From: Aaosphaeria pasadenensis
Taxonomy: Eukaryota > Ascomycota > Dothideomycetes > Pleosporales
Assembly (NCBI GenBank): GCA_022813625.1
Contig: JAKLMB010000002.1
Location: 496,001-560,000, forward strand
Reading direction: 5' to 3'
Length of the DNA: 64,000 nt
In this document: piece after piece, positions 1 to 11,998 of the stretch
Layout: the number at the start of each line of letters is the position of its first letter
Position numbering within the stretch: position 1 is the first letter of the stretch
The notes under the pieces: model-generated
The model's input: only the letters and a program-made list of their open reading frames with translations
What the model was told of the DNA's origin: nothing
Databases searched by the model: none
Program-made: the position numbers and the translations under genes

Positions 1-981
1 GTGAAGGCGATGATCTGTGTCGTCTCCTTGCCGTCTTCTGGGTAGCATCTGAAGACTTTGACACACTTGATGATTGCCGTGATTTGGTCCTGGAAGAAGG
101 CGAGCGACGTGCGGTTGATGTCGAGTTTTGACGTGTCCTTTCTTCTGCTAGGTGTGCTGCCTTGTCGTAACCACCCTTCACTGTACTGGGCTGTGAACTG
201 ACGGTGGTCGAAGTCACATCAGTCTCGTCCAGCGCCGTGTCACCTCTTCCATGGCGAACGCTTGAACGTGAAGCGGTGGTAAAACGCCGCTCCGAGGTCA
301 AACGGGTGCCGCTGTCCACACTCCTGCGCCCCGACTCCATCTCTTTATGTAAGGTTTCTGTCTTGCTGCGCCTGGCGCTACCTGGGCTCGACTTGTGCCG
401 GGTTTCGGCTCCTGCTTTCTCGGTCAAGGGAGGACTTGGAGGTGCACGAGAGGGACGGTTAGGGGAGTTCTCTTCCGATCTGTTCTGCTCGTCGTCATCG
501 ACATCTGTAGGCTCCGGCGTGAAGGGCGACTTCTTTCGCTCGGGGGCCTCGTTACCGCGGGAGTAGATATTCTCTTTCGCATGGGTTTTGGAGAGGGTCG
601 GGTAGGACAAGCTGCTCCTGGAACCGTTTCGCGAGCCCATGCCTAGCGACTCTCTGCGATCCAACTCTGGAACAACGGCCATCTTGTGAGCTTTGGAGGC
701 GGTTGTGGAGGGTGTGCGCAGTCGGTCCTTGGAAGGTTGCTCGCGAGGATGGACGGAGGACTCGTCTTCCCACCACTCAGTCTGGTCGGAGGTGGTGGAG
801 GTGGTCTTTCGCGATGACTTTGATCTGCTACTCTTGGGTCGCTGTATCTTCTCTTCCTCTCGGACCTTTTCGAGAATCTCGTGTTCCCTATCTCTGTCCT
901 TTGATTTGTGTCGTGTGCGCTCGCGATCGGGATCCTTTTTGGAGCGGCGACGGTGGGAGTGGGTGTCGGAGGAAGTCGTCA
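1..981 (-). CDS. partial disordered Ser/Arg-rich protein, 3' end beyond the window
   Basis: An uninterrupted reading frame of 327 codons runs from an ATG at 981 down to base 1 with no stop, so the C-terminal part lies outside the window. The protein begins MTTSSDTHSHRRRSKKDP and continues with Arg/Lys/Ser/Asp-rich low-complexity sequence. A short charged stretch that may be helical (HEILEKVREEEK) lies near residues 35-46, and a Trp-Trp-Glu-Asp-Glu motif near residue 70. Many Ser-Pro and Thr-Pro sites suggest phosphorylation. No folded domain is visible in this part, so I give no function; nuclear or cytoskeletal scaffold proteins often start this way, but that is only an analogy. The frame stays open although the base composition is ordinary, and its codon use looks coding, which is why I call it real. 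An intron inside the segment cannot be excluded. Confidence 0.6.
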
Positions 982-3167
982 TGATGGAAGAAGGGGAGGG
1001 CGAAGCCTCGGACGATGCAGGTGCGGGTAGGTGTGATGGGGATGGGTTGGGCTGGCCGGGATTGGCCCCTAGGCAGGAATAGCCTGTTGGAGGCGGTGGT
1101 AGTGATTGGAAGGGTAGAAAAGGTTGGAAGGGGGTTGCGTGTGCGTGTGTTCTGGATCGTACAGTAGTATTACTGGATTGTCAAGTACCGGCGCAACGAG
1201 CGGAAGGGATGAAGTGCGATTGGGCGGGTTTCTGCCAAAACCTGCCAATAAATCAGGGCGGCGGCTATGGTGGTGGTGGGAGTGGTGGTGGTGATGATGA
1301 TTATGATGATGTGGTGGTGGTACTCGTACGCATCAGACGGGCCTGCCGACAGTCATGACGAGCGAAGAGTTGTCGAGCCGATGGAAAGAGGGACGAGAGG
1401 AGATTAATAGGTCAGGTGTGATGGTGAGACTGACTTATTCGATCGGTAGTCGTTGTTGGCATGCGAAGAAGGCGAAGTCGTCGTTTTGTGGGTGAGACGT
1501 TGGTGCTGTAGGGTTGAAGGTTGAAGGTCGCTGGTTGGTGGGTGAGACCTGTGAAGTCCGAGGGAAGGTACCTGGTATGTACTCGTAAGGGAGGCAGGTG
1601 GTAAGGTGACCGCCCGACTGACGTGTTAAAGAGAAGAAATGAAGAAAAAGAGAAGGAGAAGTAGAAGGAGGAAGATGCACAAGGAAGAGTAGTAGTAGTC
1701 AGGATAGAAGAGGAAAACCACTCAAGGCGTGCAATGCATTCAACAGTCGGTAACTCCCTTGCTATGAGACACAGACATGTAATTGCATGTAATCCTCTAA
1801 TGGCTATTCCTTACTACTAGGGATGGATGAGAATGACATGCAGTGGCCCCAGAGAAAGACTTGTGGTTATCGTCTATTCTCCTATTCCTATTCCTGTTCC
1901 TGTCCTTCCTGGTCAGATCTTTTCCACAAAATCTCAAGTCTTCAGATTGGAAGAAGAAGACAAGAAGGAGCAGAGTCTATTCATTCTTTCACTACAAAAA
2001 TACACTCGGTCTCTGGTCTCTTGGTGGGTGTAAGGTCAGTGTACTGTGTAAGCTACTAACCTGGAAAAGGCGGTGCGCACGTCGGACAGCGCACACTCTT
2101 CACACCTCCATCTCCACTCCATCTCCACTCTACCCTTCCACCTCCACCACTCACACTTCACTCCGCACTCCACCCAAAGAATTCTCCTTCCTATCCCTTC
2201 CCTTCTCTTCCGACTTCAACTTAATATTCTATTTAGATGATGTCGTCGTATAACGGAAGAAACGAACGAAGAAAGAGAAGAAGAAAACTTCATTCTATGG
2301 AATAATTGCAACGCTTCACTGGCATGAACGAAGACTTCTACGCGAACTCCACATAGTAGTCCGCAGCCAATGAGATATCAACCCTTTTTGCACCCCTCTA
2401 CGGACGGACTAATTGTGGCATGGCAGTAATGAACATGTGCAACTGCATTCTATTCTTGCAAAAGCCAGGGCTTCAACCGACCGCGGTACAGACCTGTAAC
2501 AGTTGATGCCCAGCCTGATCTCGTGTCCATCGTCAACCCCAGGGAACATCCATGTGTCCATCCCCTCCACTACCACAACACTCTACACCGCAAATATATC
2601 CTCGATAGCAGCCACTTAACTATCAATGTCATATATGCTTACCATTAACAGTGGACCACCAGGACAGTTTCTAGCGATTTGAGGAGCTCATCGTCACTAT
2701 TCATTTCATCTCGATATTCCTAAGACTGCCTGCACCAAAGGATTCATTACTCCCGTTCCGTACGTATTCGATATAATATAATAATAGAACTTCATCAACT
2801 CTACCTCCGCACGCGCCCTGAGCACTATCACATCTGAGGATGTCTCTGCCAATCCAAGTCCTCAAGCGCACAATTGGACGAGCTGTAACGGTTCGAACGG
2901 TGTGTCTTTGCGGCGTAGTCGTTGAATTCGTCCTCGGCATGCACCGATTATCGTAGAGAATATCCGGATTCAGACATTGTTGAGACTGGCAGCTTGATGA
3001 GGATGTTCTACTAATTACAGAGCATGTTTCGATATCTCGTGATACAGGGCTTGGGGGTAGTATTGCAACCTCCCAGGACTTTGACGATATTCGCATGTCT
3101 ATGTCTTCATCGTATATAACGATTAACCATTCAGACTCCACTTACAAGCCTGTTTTGCTCTTCATCA
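982..3167. other. gene-free stretch upstream of the left-edge gene
   Basis: This holds the presumed promoter and 5' leader of the minus-strand gene at the left edge. I see a GGT/GAT microsatellite near 1268, a run of short CCTATT/CCTGTT-type units near 1880-1905 and a pyrimidine-rich stretch near 2090-2215. Short open frames here show no protein family signature or plausible splice partners. Nothing else is supported. Confidence 0.5.
1268..1321. repeat. imperfect GGT/GAT trinucleotide microsatellite
   Basis: The plus strand reads as an almost pure run of GGT, then GAT, then GGT triplets interrupted by single AGT and TAT units. It lies upstream of the left-edge minus-strand gene, in its leader or promoter, and has no coding role that I can see. 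Confidence 0.8.
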
Positions 3168-4160
3168 TGAGTCAACCAGAAACCACCTAATCACGATCAT
3201 CACGATCACATCCGACGTCGACTTTCCAATCTTTCTTAACACGCCCGCAAAGCAAACGGCAAAAGCCCACCACCTCGCCCACCTCCACTCCGGCATCCCA
3301 ATCACGAAAACCCAATTGCCTCGACCCAAGGTTTCTTCAGCAGACCAGTAATCATGACATTACAATCCGACCAAGACATTTTATACAGTTCCGTCCCGAG
3401 TCCCTAGACCTCGACCCCTTCCAGACCGCGCGTAGCATCCTCGGCGATGCAGTTCCTGATATCAAAGATCTCCACGACGAAGAGATGGAACTTGAGGGCA
3501 TATAGGTATACTTGATGACATGTATACCCGGGAAAACATGGCACGATGGCGCAAGAGGACGAGTCCCATAATCTAGAACCACGACCCTCCCCTCACTTGG
3601 CCGGATTATCTCCAAAGCCAAGCAGTGATTGAATTGTCGATCGCAAGCTCCGCCCACATTTCGAGTTACTACTTACCTCCTCAAACCCAAAAATCACCCC
3701 TTCCACACCGCCGCGAGGTAATTACTGGAAAACCTCGACAACTTACGCACGCTCCCGCTCTTCATCACCCACTTCGACCTGAACGACTTCAACCGGCCTC
3801 ATCGACTAGGAACTCTCGCACCCCCTTTCCTTCGGAATGGGATTCACGCGTACCCACACACTCGCCGGGGAGTTCTCCTCTCGAAAATCCATCACACCCC
3901 CCGATTTCGAAGACGAGGAGAGTGCGTTCTGGTAGGAGGTCTGGGACGGGATCTCAGAAGACGTCAGGAGTGTGGTCATTGTTAGTGATTGTGAGGCGGT
4001 ATAAATCGTAGTCACGCTTGGGACCCTTCTAGATGCCTTCCAGCTTGATGAAGGCAAATTCGGACCCTGTAACCCGGTGGTCCTCGAGGCTCTGCCAAAG
4101 CTGCTCACCTACCGTATTCCTTCCATCAGGGGTCCAGGGTCGCCGCCATATTTGGATTAA
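3168..4160 (+). pseudogene. decayed APH/choline-kinase-like phosphotransferase
   Basis: Plus-strand translation shows the landmarks of a fungal aminoglycoside-phosphotransferase-like (APH, PF01636) protein. These are a MTCIPGKTWHD segment (about 3513-3545), the catalytic-loop-like LPLFITHFDLNDFN (about 3748-3789), a metal-site-like GLID followed by a stop where Trp is expected (3795-3809), and a conserved-looking tail TLGTLLDAFQLDEGKFG (about 4017-4067). The frame is broken by stops at 3503 (TAG), 3569 (TAA), 3626 (TGA), 3719 (TAA), 3807 (TAG), 3933 (TAG) and 4002 (TAA), and by a frameshift with a small deletion near 3790. Every stop can come from a single C-to-T or G-to-A transition of Trp or Gln codons, except the one at 3719, whose origin is unclear (it could mark an intron). 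The ATG at 3168 is only a guess for the former start. The gene cannot make a full protein. Family assignment is from motif memory, not a search. Confidence 0.7.
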
Positions 4161-4889
4161 CTCGTTAAAGCGTACATGAAATTCGGTGTCGTTGGTGGGG
4201 GCGAGTCAAGTGGACGTCCACAGCGTGTTTGAACCTTACCCACCATGATATCGGTAAATCTAGTAGTATTGATACGGCCACTAATCCATACATGTCTGTT
4301 CAACCTCCATAGATAATGCACGAGAGAGGTAGGTCTTCGAACGCCAACATCTCAGTTCACGGTAGATGAAGCAGAGATGTGACCTTGGAGATTTTCAATT
4401 TTACCCCACCATCTTTTCGATTTCCTGCGCATCTAGAGGACGTTTCCACTTTGACGCCAACACGCAGGGAGTTGGGATTCGATTGGGATTAGAAAGTGGC
4501 TTTGGAATTGAAGAACTTACCTATGGAGCATCGCCAATACGTACTTCGTGCAAGTCATATGTACGAGAAAAATTGTTATCACGATTGAATCCATACAGGT
4601 GAACCAAATCAGGCAAAGTAACAGACAGATAGATTTCCATAAACAATGTGTTTCTTCTCAGCGTCGAGAACGAGAAAAAGAACTCGCGACTATTCGTACA
4701 TTACACTACATTACATTTTATTACATTACCTTCCACGCCCTCCAGATACACACATACGAACAAAAGTCCAGCGTCCAGCTCGAACACAAAAGAGAAGCAG
4801 TACGCCGAAACCCCTTCGATTCAAATCCAACCATATTTCCTATCCCGTGTTAATTCATTTCACGTCATGTCATAGTCATGTCCGATCCC
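4161..4889. other. gene-free stretch
   Basis: Only short unsupported frames occur here. A simple-sequence patch of TACATTACATT-type units lies near 4700-4731. The region is probably the 3' flank of the Eis1 gene, which ends at 4890 on the minus strand. Confidence 0.5.
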
Positions 4890-7636
4890 TCAGAGCCCCA
4901 CCTCATGGAACTTCGAGTCGCGGTTCGGGCTCCCCTTCCTCGCCGCCGCCTCGTCGGAGGGGAAGCTCGGCGGCGGCGCGAGCCCTTCGTCGAAGTCGTC
5001 GCGCGCCTCCTCGTAGCTGCTTGACGCGCCGCTCCTCGTGGCGCCGCGGCCTCGGGTCTTGGAGCGGGGGTCGTCGTCGGCGTCCTCGAGGGAGGAGACG
5101 GAGGAGTAGCGGCCGATCGTCGTGCGGGTGTTTTGCGGGGTCATGGGTGCGGAGTCGTGATTTGGGGTTCGAGGGCGCGTCGGGGAGGTTGACTTGCGGA
5201 GGTTGACGCCGCCGATGAAGCCTGGTTTGTCGGAGTCGGCGGAGGCGGCGGAGTGGCGGGAGCGGCGTTTGAATTTGCTTAGGAAGGATTTGAAGCCTTT
5301 TGAGGAGCGGGGGGAGGTGGGTGACGTGGGTGTTGTGGGGGATTCTGGTTCGGAACGTCCGGTGGTGGTGGGTTCGTGCTCGTGATCGGAGGCGTTGCGG
5401 TCGTCGGTGGATCGTGAGAAGCGTGATACTGGTTCGTTGGCGTCAAGGGTGTTGGATGCTTCTTCAGTTGCTGGTGCTCGTGTTGTGGTTTCCCCGGCAA
5501 GGGCAGAGGTAATGGTCAGATCCGCGTCAGTCACTGGATGCTGGTTCAATGGAGTCGCCTTTGCGGGTTCTGGGGATTTTGTAGCTGGAGCAGCAGTAGT
5601 AGCAGCAGCAGTGGCTTCACCAGACTTGCGTTTCTCTTTCGACATACGCTTCTCTTCTTTCGCTGCTGCTTTCTCTTCGGCCTGCTTCGTTTTGAGGGCT
5701 TTCTTCTCTTCTTCTACGATAGAATTAGTATGATATTCTCCCTTGACAGGGCTGATCAGTCTTACCCTTGGCCCGTTTCTCTTCTGCTTTCAGTTCGGCA
5801 GCGCGCGTCTTCTCCTTCTGCTGCTCCCGCTTCTTAAGCTCTGCATCCAACCGACGCTCTTCCTCTTCTGCCCTTCGCTTCTCAGTCTTTTCCGCAATCT
5901 CGTCTAAGGTTGGTTGGATCCTCGCCTGGGCAACTGCATCAATCTCAGACTGATCAACGAATTTCCCGTGGCCAATGTGGACCTTTCCGTGGTTCTCCAT
6001 TCGAGCTTCACTTGCTGCGACTGCTCTCGCGCGGGCCCTGTTGTCCCAGTCTTCCAACATAGCCGGCGACATCTTTCCAGTCTCGTCATAGATCTTCTTG
6101 TCGAGACCCTGCATCTGAGCCTGTACTTTCCGCTCGGCGGCCTCGAGGACGTGTCTACGGGCGTCACTTTGCTTCTTCGCGTCAACTTCGGCTAGTGACT
6201 TATTGAGCTGAGACATCTGCGAACGGATGCGCCTGGAGCGAAAGTCATCTTCGTCAGAGTCAGATTCCTCGGGGTCAGTCGATGCATGCGTGCGACTGCG
6301 TCGCATCGTCAGCTTCGAACGAGTCGGCTTCTCGTAGCCGTAGTAGCTACGGAAAGCGGCATTCTCGTCCGGGCCGATTTTGGACAGTCGTTCTGCAGCA
6401 AGCTTTTGTGCTGCTTCTTGTATGCCGATGTATCGCATCGCCTGCTCCTTTAGATCTGCCTCCGGGTTTTGCGATCGTTGATTTTGTGCAGCCAGGGCAC
6501 CATTATGTGCATGTGACGGGTTGTTGGTCATCGAATTGGCACGTTTCTGTTGTACATCATACATTTGTTTGGCCATGGAGATGGCGGATGCACGAAGCGC
6601 AGCCGATTTCTGTTTTTCGTCCTCTTCCAGCGCGATTGGTGGATGTTCTGTGTACATGTCCCTCGATATGCTCTTTGCATGCTGTATTCGCGCAGCCTCC
6701 ATAGCTCCAGACTCGAGTCGATTCGAGTCCGGATTGAGGGGCCGAGTCGGGGACTTGGTGGCTTTCATCGAGGGAGTATGCGCTAGTTTGGCAGCACTGA
6801 GCGCGTTCTTCGCGGAGTTGGCGGAGTCAGGATATTGTGGTGGAATGACTGGAGTTGACTGTGCGCGTTGACGACCTGACATAGAAACTGCCCCATGAGC
6901 TGCGCGCAATGCTTTGTTGTTACGTTCAGTCTGAGCTTCAGCAGCGCTTCGGTCCACCGTGGGTCCAGTACTCTGTCTCTTCATCGCAAGTGTCGCAGCA
7001 GAGTGGCCGTCAGCGCTTGCTTCTGGCTGCCAAAGGTTCAAACCGGGGCCTCCCTTATGTGCAAGTAATGCAGCTTTTGAGCCTGCACTGCTGGCTTCAG
7101 GCTGCCAGAGCGGTGCCATCTTGTAATCCTTAGCTAGTAGTGCAGCTTTGCCAGCTGCTGCCGATTGCTCCGGTTTCCACCACTCCGGGCTCTTTCTGTT
7201 CGCGTTCGCGAGATTTGCCGCAGTACCCGCCGAAGTCTGTGTATCGATCCCAACGACCGGAAAGCCGGGAAGATCTTGAGCTCGAGCGTGTTTTAAACTG
7301 GTGGCAGCACCTGGGATAGGTGATTAGATACAACTATGAACAGGAGTGGAAGGGAATGGGGACGACTTGACACTCACTTGCTGATGACAGCTTTCCATCA
7401 GGCCCCAGCAGCTCCTTCTGCTTTCCGGTCTTGTCCTTGGCGGAAGCGGAAGAGACAGCAGAGGGCCGGGTGCTGTGTAAGGCTGCAGCCGATGCATGAT
7501 CCTGAAGGGTGGTGTTCTTTGTGTGGTGGGCCGACGGGTCCGGACAATGTATAATCGTACTATGATCTGCTGTATGATGCTTCATGGATATGTTTGTAGC
7601 GTCACTTGGAGCCACCTGGGTTTGAGAAGCGGCCAT
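4890..7636 (-). CDS. EIS1: eisosome protein 1 (Eis1-like)
   Basis: Three exons, 7636-7378, 7310-5766 and 5713-4890, join in frame to 875 residues. Both introns are GT-AG (67 and 52 nt), the second with a CTAAT-like branch site. Eis1 is a peripheral component of eisosomes, the plasma-membrane furrow complexes built on Pil1/Lsp1. The call rests on an N-terminal DHASAAALHSTRPS segment and on three successive W-x-P-E repeats near residues 127-190, each followed by a GKAALLA / GSKAALLAHK / GHSAATLAMK block, the recognised Eis1 pattern. The centre is Ala/Glu/Lys-rich and probably coiled-coil (ERRLDAELKKREQQKEKTRA). The C-terminal 250 residues are disordered and Ser/Thr/Pro-rich, with an FLSKFKRRSRHS basic patch. 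I chose the ATG at 7636 (MAASQTQVAP); an in-frame ATG at 7714 would add 26 residues. It is divergently arranged with the phosphatase-like gene to the right. Confidence 0.85.
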
Positions 7637-8597
7637 GACGATCCGTCGCTTGCAGTCAACCGGGGTGATTGGGAACGTAGGTTGCGGTATTGCGGATGAT
7701 TTAATGGATGTCACGGCAACGGAGAGATATGGGGTCGAATTGAGGATTGTTGATATGGGTGAGGGATCATGGACGAAGATTGAGGGCGAGGAGTTGACGT
7801 GATGACCAAGGGGTCTTGGACGACAACAATAAACTCTTTTAATGAACGGGCGATGCTGCTACTGCTTATGATGATGATGATGGCGGTGGTGGATGTAGCT
7901 ATGCCAAATAGTTCTAGATGATCTTCCTTTCCCCCCATGATGTCACTGCGCGTGCCGCACCAGATCCAGCGAATCGCGTCCCATTGAGGGTGGCTTGAAC
8001 CAACCATCATCTCACACTAAACATTGTCCAGCCTGGGCCCGGCCCTTTTCGTCTTCATGATCGCCCCGGGCAGCTGAAGATCTCGTCGTTAATTCGACTT
8101 CATCCACTTCATCCAGGACAAATTGATTATTGGAAAAGGCGTAGTTCTCTCAATAGAACCATGTGCTTTTCCCATTTCGGTCGCTGAGGTTCTCAATGTG
8201 GGACCCCTGAAAGCCTTGCCTCGGCGAGGAAACTGGTTTGGCCTCTTCCAATTGCGCCGATGTTTGTTGTAGAGTTTACAGACATGAGATCTTCAATTGA
8301 GAATTACATGTGAATTCAGATGCAGATTCCGCATCTTATGCATGTTGCTTGAGAGGTGTAAGATCTGTGGGGTAGACATTCATACACAGTAATTACTCAG
8401 ATGGAGACGAGATGATTTGGGATAAGTTAGTCGACCATAATAGGATTAGCTTCAGGACGACGTCAGTGGATATGATCCGGGAGTTAAGCAAGCCGCATCA
8501 CATCGCATACTCGTCTGCAATCTACAATCTTCAATCTTTTCAATATTGTTACCTTCGAGCTTCCGACTTTAACATACACATGTTCTAATCGACAGAA
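7637..8597. other. shared divergent promoter region, EIS1 and phosphatase-like gene
   Basis: About 960 bp separate the two divergent start codons. There is a short CTG/ATG/GAT simple-sequence patch near 7857-7893. I see no confident TATA box or binding-site cluster and no supported gene. Confidence 0.45.
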
Positions 8598-9526
8598 ATG
8601 CCACAACCGCCACCGCAGAGCATAGCTAATTTTCGGGATGTGGGTGAATTCGTGAACGATCACACCGAGGAGAAAGCCCTCTATCCAGGATTGCTATTTC
8701 GATCAGCACGTCCAGGTGAGTATACATTCTAATATGCACGAAACTCGTAATTAATTTGTTTGCTCAAGATGATGCCTCCTTCCAGGATCGAAAACGACTC
8801 ATCAAGGACTACAAAATCCGCACCATAATCGACCTTCGCACCAAGACCGAACACATCCAACAATCACAAAAGCGCAATGCACGCATCGCAAGCTCTGCAG
8901 CCGCACCGGAATCCAACGATTCAGCAGCCGAGCCTCTCAAAATCCCCAAAATCACCTATCACGAGATCAACTTCAATGGCCGTGACTTCTCGTGGATGCT
9001 CCTCTCCCAGCTGACCTGGTTCGAGTTCTTTCGTCTGATCTTCCTCATGCTCTTTGGCTATCGCACGGATGCGATTAAAATTCTTGCACCAAAGATGAAT
9101 GAGATGGGCCTTGTTGGCATTGCGAAGAGCTCCGTAGATGTCTGTAAGAAAGAGGTCAAGCAAGTCTTTGACATCCTTGCCAACCAACAGAGTTATCCGC
9201 TCTTGTTGCATTGCACACAAGGCAAGGACAGGACAGGCCTAATCGTCATGCTAGTCCTCTTCCTCCTGGAGTTGGACGACGGCGTAGACATCATCTCGAA
9301 AGATTATCTCGAGTCGGAAGAAGGGCTCAATTCAGAAAGAGATGAGATGTTGATAGAGCTGAATCGAGTCGGCATATCGCCTACATTCACGAGATGTCCA
9401 CCCAATATGGTCTCGGAGGTCCATGCACATTTGGAAGAGAACTATGGAGGGGTGGAGGAGTATTTGCAGGCAGCAGGCGTATCGTACCAGCAAATCAAGA
9501 AGATACGTAGTATTCTTCACCGCTAG
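8598..9526 (+). CDS. tyrosine-phosphatase-like (Y_phosphatase3) protein
   Basis: Two exons, 8598-8715 and 8769-9526, are separated by a 53-nt GTGAGT...CAAG intron and give 291 residues. The N-terminus carries IANFRDVGEF and LLFRSARP, the typical start of the fungal/bacterial Y_phosphatase3 family (PF13350). The P-loop HCTQGKDRTG supplies the CX5R signature, with Cys188 as expected nucleophile and Arg194 as phosphate binder. A general-acid-region candidate lies in the preceding segment, but I cannot assign it. The hydrophobic stretch FFRLIFLMLFGY near residue 130 may be a helical insert and not a membrane anchor. Substrate is unknown; relatives include protein and lipid phosphatases. Length fits the family. 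The second exon alone would lack the FRDVG region, which supports the intron and the start chosen. Confidence 0.85.
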
Positions 9527-10204
9527 CTGAAGGACCCGTCCATATGGTTCGGCCCAAAGTGATAATGCGGATCACTTTGAAAGGACAGATATGCAGGCAT
9601 GCCTAGTAGTCTTTACTACTCGTGTTTGACCAGTCCTGTTGATTGGTTTATCTCCCACAAGCGTAGTTCAAAGGCTAGGGTAAGTACGAGTAGCTGGACC
9701 TCCGGTAGCTGATCGACCGCTGAGGTTTTGATGACTGAGCTACACAGGCGTGCTTGAATGTGTACGTATAATTGTCAACACTTCTCAGGGTCCAGGACTG
9801 AGATGTACAATACAGAACAGAATAGGACATAGTTGCATACAAGTATGTTTGTGTTCTTCAACCCCTGAATTCGCCAACAATGCACCGCCTATCACATGCC
9901 GCATCACGTCTGTTCGTTATCTAGCGTACACACTCCCACCACAGATGTATGGATCTAGACTGTTTCAAGTCACAGTCCAGTCCCCCTTACAGTAAAGACA
10001 GCAACGCGGCAACAGTTATTGTATGTGTATCGTTCGAAGCAATCAGGGGAGCTATGTTCGCTTAATTACGTGTCTGAGCGGGACACACCGTCTCCGCTTG
10101 GCAAACCACCCTCCCACTCCGCACTCAACACCTCCACGAACACAATACAACTCTCGCTCCCTGCCAAAAAATTCTCTCGACAGAATTGACTTCCTGTAGG
10201 CATC
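9527..10204. other. intergenic, promoter of C9-methyltransferase gene
   Basis: No gene is supported here. The last 100 bases before 10205 are C/A/T-rich (CACCCTCCCACTCC-type), as is common in ascomycete core promoters and leaders. Confidence 0.45.
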
Positions 10205-11998
10205 ATGAGCGCCTCCAATTCTGGAAGTGAGTTCGAGTTCATCGACACTCCTCCGGCCCCGTCCCCAACGGTGCCAAAGTTCGATTGTGGTGTCAGGACC
10301 ACTTCGGTACGTGCTCAACTATTTTCCGATCCCCTACCCCGCGAACATTTATATCACATATCGAGCCATTGAGCTCTACAACAAAGGATAACGTTGCTGA
10401 TTTTCTGGCTATACAGTACCCAACTATTCCCAATGCTCCCCTCCCGTCCGATAGCAATGGATCCGACTCCTTCTCCAACACGCTCCTTATCTCTCTCCTC
10501 ACCCTCATCCCCGCCTGGATAACCTACCAATTGGGTGGTGGTTTCAAGACTTGGATCTTCTTCTGCTTGATCTTGGATCTCCCCATTCTCGCAGCGTTCT
10601 GGATCGTCACCTCCGAGTACTTGCCCCGCAAGAACGAGAAGGCCAAGCTCCCCGGAAAGCCCATCGAGCATTACTTGAAGTTCAAGAAGCAGGAGGACCG
10701 CGACCAGTACAATGGAAAGGCCAAGATCCCCATGGAGACTTTCTACGAGAAGTACTTCGATGGCGATGTCGAGTTTGTTGGTGATGCTTTGGACGTCCTC
10801 GAGCTTCGCCACGACTGGTGCAACTTCAGGTTCACTTTTGGTCTTATCAAGCACTTCCTCTTCGGCATGATTCCTGAGCTCATCATGCACACCAGGTCTC
10901 AAGGTGCGATTCTTTCCTCTTCGAATCCGAAGCTCAATTGATCAAATTACTGACGGATACACAGATGAAGAGCAGGTCCAAGAGCACTACGACCGCGGTG
11001 ACGACTTCTACGCCTGGTTCCTCGGACGGCCCATGATCTACACCTCTGGTATCATTTCCGACATCAACCGCGAGGAGTCTCTCGACGAGCTCCAGAACAA
11101 CAAAATGGCCGTCGTGTGCGAGAAGATCAGCCTCGAGAAGGGCGAGCGCATGTTGGACATTGGCTGCGGATGGGGAACTCTCGCTCGTTTCGCTTCGGTC
11201 CACTACGACGCCCACGTCACCGGTATCACTCTCGGCCGCAACCAGACTGCCTGGGGCAACAACGGCCTGAGGAAGGCCGGCATCGAGGAGGACCAGTCCA
11301 AGATTCTCTGCATGGATTACCGTGACATTCCCGTTCCCCCGGGTCGCTACAACAAGATCACCTGCCTCGAGATGGCCGAGCACGTCGGTGTCCGCCACTT
11401 CGGCGGTTTCCTCCGCCAGGTGCACGACATGCTCGACGACGACGGTGTCTTCTTCCTCCAGATCGCCGGTCTCCGCAAGGCATGGCAGTTCGAGGATCTC
11501 ACCTGGGGTCTCTTCATGAACAAGTACGTCTTCCCCGGCGCCGACGCCTCCACCCCTCTCGGCTGGGTCGTCGACAAGCTCGAGGGCGCTGGCTTCGAGG
11601 TCAAGATGGTCGACACCATCGGCGTTCACTACTCCGCCACTCTCTGGCGCTGGTACCGCAACTGGCTCGGCAACAAGGAGAAGGTCACCGCGAAGTACGG
11701 TGCCCGCTGGTACAGAGTAAGTCATTCCAACCCCCTTATTCACTCCACCCTTCCTTCCTTAAATTTCCCCTAAACACACACACGTGCACGACACTAACCA
11801 CATCAAAACAAATAGATCTGGGAATTCTTCCTCGCCTACTCGACCATCGCCTCCCGCCAGGGCTCCGCAACCTGCTTCCAGATCACGCTCGTCAAGAACA
11901 TCAACTCGACCCACCGCGTCGAGGGCATCAACACGCAGTACAGTCTGGCTGGCGCCCTCGCCTCCGCAAAGGCCAAGATCACCCGCAAGAACAAATAG
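10205..11998 (+). CDS. sphingolipid C9-methyltransferase
   Basis: Four exons, 10205-10306, 10417-10903, 10965-11716 and 11816-11998, give 507 residues. All introns are GT-AG and the frames close exactly. The enzyme uses S-adenosylmethionine to methylate C9 of the sphingoid base of fungal glucosylceramide, at the endoplasmic reticulum or Golgi membrane. Two adjacent hydrophobic segments (residues ~55-100, around ISLLTLIPAWITYQL and IFFCLILDLPILAAF) match the membrane hairpin of the family. A cyclopropane-fatty-acid-synthase-like methyltransferase domain follows, with YDRGDDFY near residue 200 and the SAM-binding motif LDIGCGWGTLA near residue 260. LEMAEHVGVRH and YNKITCLEM are further family landmarks. 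Length agrees with fungal homologues (called MTS1 in Candida). Codon use is strongly C-ending in exon 3, as expected for a well expressed gene. A long antisense frame across exon 3 is a by-product of that bias. Confidence 0.93.

Noticed and set aside
2701..3141. Minus-strand 146-codon frame
   Set aside because: No signature; it lies just upstream of the APH pseudogene in what seems decayed DNA.
4646..5206. Plus-strand Arg/Ser-rich frame
   Set aside because: Antisense shadow of the last Eis1 exon.
7130..7333. Separate small gene between the two Eis1 blocks
   Set aside because: Read in the spliced frame it gives the first W-x-P-E repeat of Eis1 and is part of its second exon.
10934..11743. 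Minus-strand 269-codon frame opposite the C9-methyltransferase exon 3
   Set aside because: Val/Glu/Asp-rich antisense shadow caused by codon bias; it spans splice sites of the real gene.
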